Below are positions 5,626-7,450 of a DNA stretch of 7,450 bases, piece by piece. Position 1 is the first letter of the stretch. Every line of letters begins with the position of its first letter. Source of the stretch: Ilumatobacteraceae bacterium (lineage in GTDB: Bacteria; Actinomycetota; Acidimicrobiia; Acidimicrobiales; Ilumatobacteraceae); NCBI GenBank assembly GCA_016650435.1, contig JAENVT010000473.1, forward strand, positions 1 to 7,450, read 5' to 3'. Both the position numbers and the translations under genes were made by a program. The notes beneath the pieces were generated by a model that was not told where the DNA came from, searched no databases, and was given only the letters and a program-made list of their open reading frames with translations.

Positions 5626-6943
5626 CGCCGCGGCTTCGACCTCCTCCAACCGGGACTGGCTTCCCGCCGGATCGCAACAGCGCGAGTCGGCGATTCGCGA
5701 CGCCATTGCGCGGCTGGATGGTGGAGACACAGCGACCCTGATCGAGACATTGATCGAACGCAACCGCCAGATCCATGAGGTGGAGTGCATCAATCTCAAT
5801 CCGGCCACGAACGTGATGAATCCTCGGGCCGAGGCGGCGCTGTCGGCAGGACTCGGTTCGCGACCATCACTCGGCTACGCGGGCGCCAAGTACGAGATGG
5901 GGCTCGAGGCGATCGAAGAGATCGAGGTGATCGCCGCGGATCTTGCATGTCGTGTGTTCGACGCCCGGTTCGCCGAGATCCGCGTCGGTTCCGGTGCCCT
6001 CGCCAACCTCTATGCATTCATGGCCACCTGCCAACCGGGCGACTCGATCATCGTTCCCCCGGCAACGGTCGGCGGTCACATCACCCATCGGCCGGACGGC
6101 GCCGCTGGGCTGTATGGGCTCGACATCCATGAATGCCCGATCGATGCTCGGCGGTTCACCATCGATCTCGACGGGCTCGCCGAACTCACCGAACGAGTGC
6201 GACCGAAATTGATCACGATGGGTGCGAGTCTCAACCTGTTGCCGCACCCCGTCGCGGACGTACGCACCATCGCCGACACCGTGGGCGCGGCAGTTCTGTT
6301 CGACGCGGCCCACGCCTGCGGAATGTTCGCCGGTCGTGTCTGGCCGAACCCCCTCGATCTGGGTGCAGACATCATGACGATGAGCACATACAAGAGCCTC
6401 GGGGGTCCAGCGGGCGGGCTGTTGTTGACCAACCGGGCCGACCTCGCCGAGCGGATCGACGCCATCGCCTATCCCGGCCTGACCGCAAACTTCGACGCCG
6501 GCAAATCGGCGTCGCTGGCGATCACACTGCTCGACTGGCTCGAGGGTGGCCACGAGTATGCGGTTGCGATGACGACAACTGCCGCGGCGCTCGCCGATGC
6601 GCTTGCCGTGTTGGACATGCCCGTGTTTGCGACGGAGCAGGGCTACACCACATCGCATCAGTTCGCTGTCGATGCCACGCAATGGGGTGGCGGACATCAG
6701 GCTGCCCTCAAGCTGCGCGAGGCCAACATCTTGGCGTGCGCAATCGGCTTGCCCAGCGGAGACGAGTGGTCGGGGTTGCGACTGGGTACGCCCGAGGTCG
6801 TGCGATGGGGCATGACAGCCGGCGACATGCCAGAACTCGCCTGCCTCATCGTCGAAGGGCTGCGCGGTGATGCTCGATCAGTCGCGCCCAAGACCACCGC
6901 ATTCCGCTCGCGATTTACGACCCTGCACCACATCCATCAGTAG
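5609..6943 (+). CDS. SHMT-like fold-type I PLP-dependent enzyme (atypical serine hydroxymethyltransferase relative)
   Basis: A 444-residue PLP enzyme that aligns by eye along its length with serine hydroxymethyltransferase (GlyA). Numbered from ATG 5609. Kept: VGSGALAN at 127-134 (phosphate-binding loop), GGHITH at 155-160 with H157 stacking on PLP, PKLITMGAS at 199-207, LFDAAHACG at 230-238 with D232 (pyridine N) and H235, STYKSLGGPAGG at 259-270 with Schiff-base K262, and SGLRLGTPE at 388-396 with R391 for the substrate carboxylate. Changed: where GlyA has a YAEGYPGKRYYGG-like segment this protein has PSLGYAGAKYEMG at 86-98, so the residues matching E. coli Tyr55, Glu57 and Tyr65 become Pro, Leu and Glu; THK becomes TYK; the SEN segment reads NPATN. 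These residues serve the folate-dependent reaction, so a different aldolase, transaldolase or alpha-methylserine-type activity is plausible. The N-terminus is about 25 residues longer than usual. A GTG at 5606 directly precedes the ATG. It lies 48 bp after the VOC gene and is probably part of that run. Confidence 0.85.
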   Translation: MTIQADAAASTSSNRDWLPAGSQQRESAIRDAIARLDGGDTATLIETLIERNRQIHEVECINLNPATNVMNPRAEAALSAGLGSRPSLGYAGAKYEMGLEAIEEIEVIAADLACRVFDARFAEIRVGSGALANLYAFMATCQPGDSIIVPPATVGGHITHRPDGAAGLYGLDIHECPIDARRFTIDLDGLAELTERVRPKLITMGASLNLLPHPVADVRTIADTVGAAVLFDAAHACGMFAGRVWPNPLDLGADIMTMSTYKSLGGPAGGLLLTNRADLAERIDAIAYPGLTANFDAGKSASLAITLLDWLEGGHEYAVAMTTTAAALADALAVLDMPVFATEQGYTTSHQFAVDATQWGGGHQAALKLREANILACAIGLPSGDEWSGLRLGTPEVVRWGMTAGDMPELACLIVEGLRGDARSVAPKTTAFRSRFTTLHHIHQ

Positions 6944-6958
6944 AGGTTCTCGCTGGCG

Positions 6959-7007
6959 CGAAGTGTTGTCGCTGCGCACGTGCATGGTGCGGTGGAACAA
7001 CACTTCG
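6959..7007. terminator. 11-bp perfect inverted repeat, likely two-way terminator
   Basis: CGAAGTGTTGT at 6959-6969 is the exact reverse complement of ACAACACTTCG at 6997-7007. The 27-nt loop contains a nested CGCAC/GTGCG pair (6975-6979 with 6987-6991) and the palindrome GCACGTGC at 6976-6983. The hairpin starts 15 nt after the SHMT-like stop. Without a T-run it would be an atypical intrinsic terminator or an mRNA 3'-end stabiliser. Confidence 0.5.
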
Positions 7008-7054
7008 GTGATCCACAGCGGCCGAGCGAAGGGTTCGCGTGGGCGATCAAAGGC

Positions 7055-7071
7055 GCGGATCGTTTATCCGC
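7055..7071 (-). terminator. short hairpin downstream of the E1 gene
   Basis: GCGGAT-CGTTT-ATCCGC forms a 6-bp stem with a 5-nt loop, 43 nt beyond the E1 stop when read on the minus strand. Only a short TTT follows in that direction. A further 5-bp stem, GCGAA-GGG-TTCGC, lies at 7026-7038. Together they may help end E1 transcription. Confidence 0.3.
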
Positions 7072-7114
7072 TCTCACAGAAGCCCGACCGCTGCGTGGCG
7101 AACTGCTCGTGCCG

Positions 7115-7450
7115 CTAGAGACCGTGAAAGGTTTCTTCCATCAGCTCGGCGAGTTCTTGGTCGTGGATTGCCTTGGTGCCGGTGGCAGGGCTGCCGCTTT
7201 CGACACGTGAGACATGACGCAGGTCGTAGCCGCGTTCTTTGATGCGCCAGGTGCGCGCCTCGACGAAGTTCCACGGGCCCATGTTCTCGGGCTCTTCCTG
7301 CAGCCACACCAGATCGCGGGTGTTGCCATAGCGAGTGAGCACTTCCAGCAGACGCTCGGATGGGAACGGGTACAGCTGCTCGATCCGCACGATGGCGACG
7401 GGTGCCTTTCGGCGATCGCGTTCGGCCATCGCGTCCCAGGCAACCTTGCC
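7115..7450 (-). CDS. kgd: 2-oxoglutarate dehydrogenase/decarboxylase E1 component, C-terminal part
   Basis: C-terminal 111 residues of the thiamin-diphosphate-dependent E1 of the 2-oxoglutarate dehydrogenase complex (SucA, or the actinobacterial multifunctional Kgd), a TCA-cycle enzyme. The gene continues beyond the right edge; visible codons open with GKVAWDAMAERDRR, matching the family's SGKV(Y/W)-D segment. Following family signatures are VRIEQLYPFP, then LVWLQEEPENMGPWNFVEA, and the ending SGSPATGTKAIHDQELAELM. These belong to the transketolase C-terminal-like domain. The stop is TAG at 7115-7117. The ATG at 7429 is internal, not the start. Whether N-terminal acyltransferase-like sequence is present (which would separate Kgd from plain SucA) cannot be seen, so the symbol is provisional. 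It converges on the SHMT-like gene across a hairpin-rich gap. Confidence 0.93.
   Translation of the reverse strand, partial: GKVAWDAMAERDRRKAPVAIVRIEQLYPFPSERLLEVLTRYGNTRDLVWLQEEPENMGPWNFVEARTWRIKERGYDLRHVSRVESGSPATGTKAIHDQELAELMEETFHGL

Larger units (their letters stand above)
6944..7114. other. 171-bp intergenic region between convergent genes
   Basis: No supported gene. Reading frames crossing it run antisense into the E1 gene and resemble nothing known. It holds a long imperfect hairpin near the SHMT-like stop and two short hairpins nearer the E1 stop, as expected for termination from both sides. No U-tract follows any stem. Confidence 0.6.

Noticed and set aside
5120..5776. 218-codon open frame on the minus strand
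   Set aside because: Antisense to the VOC gene and the start of the SHMT-like gene; no family signature.
5867..6697. 276-codon open frame on the minus strand
   Set aside because: Lies antisense to the clearly conserved SHMT-like coding sequence; Arg/Gly/His-rich composition and no recognisable motif, typical of a high-GC shadow frame.
6133..6870. 245-codon plus-strand frame inside the SHMT-like gene
   Set aside because: Extremely Arg-rich translation in another frame of a well-supported enzyme; a composition artefact.
6980..7210. 76-codon plus-strand frame crossing the convergent gap
   Set aside because: Its second half is antisense to the conserved E1 C-terminus, and its start lies in the hairpin loop.
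1..7450. CRISPR array, tRNA, rRNA or insertion sequence
   Set aside because: No regularly spaced identical repeats, no cloverleaf-like segment with CCA-type end, no transposase motifs or terminal inverted repeats found by reading.

Overview
The window is gene-dense, high-GC bacterial DNA, with short intergenic gaps, frequent GTG/TTG start options and few convincing Shine-Dalgarno sites. A Kgd/OGDH-type E1 tail, a UvrD2/PcrA-like helicase, a lone AraC DNA-binding domain paired with a VOC protein, and probable leaderless starts together suggest an actinobacterium, perhaps an Acidimicrobiia-type lineage. This taxonomic call is inference; there is no rRNA or marker gene here.

Layout. 29-1903 (+): compact superfamily 1A DNA helicase. 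1873-2640 (-): exonuclease III-type AP endonuclease, whose 3' end overlaps the helicase 3' end by 31 bp. 2662-4011 (-), stop at 2659: a probable RNA-processing protein joining an N-terminal NYN/PIN-like nuclease domain to an S1 RNA-binding domain and a basic tail repeating about every 21-26 residues; it lies 18 bp upstream of the AP endonuclease and is probably co-transcribed with it. 4012-4061: very short divergent promoter region. 4062-4697 (+): HAD-superfamily hydrolase. 4705-5112 (+): stand-alone AraC-type DNA-binding domain. 5138-5560 (+): VOC (glyoxalase/bleomycin-resistance fold) protein. 5609-6943 (+): PLP enzyme related to serine hydroxymethyltransferase but lacking several tetrahydrofolate-reaction residues. 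6944-7114: convergent intergenic region with hairpins, likely a two-way terminator. 7115-7450 (-): C-terminal 111 residues of a 2-oxoglutarate dehydrogenase/decarboxylase E1, cut by the window edge.

How they may work together. The left half is a nucleic-acid maintenance block (helicase, AP endonuclease, putative RNase). The right half is a co-directional HAD-AraC-VOC-PLP enzyme run that looks like a small metabolic or detoxification unit with its own regulator; the substrate cannot be read from sequence. Four of the six genes whose starts are visible have a TAnnnT hexamer ending 6 or 7 nt before the start codon, the geometry expected for leaderless promoters.

I see no CRISPR array, transposase, phage gene, tRNA or rRNA, and no recognisable defence system. 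The least ordinary items are the NYN-S1-repeat protein, the atypical SHMT-like enzyme and the shared start-site pattern.
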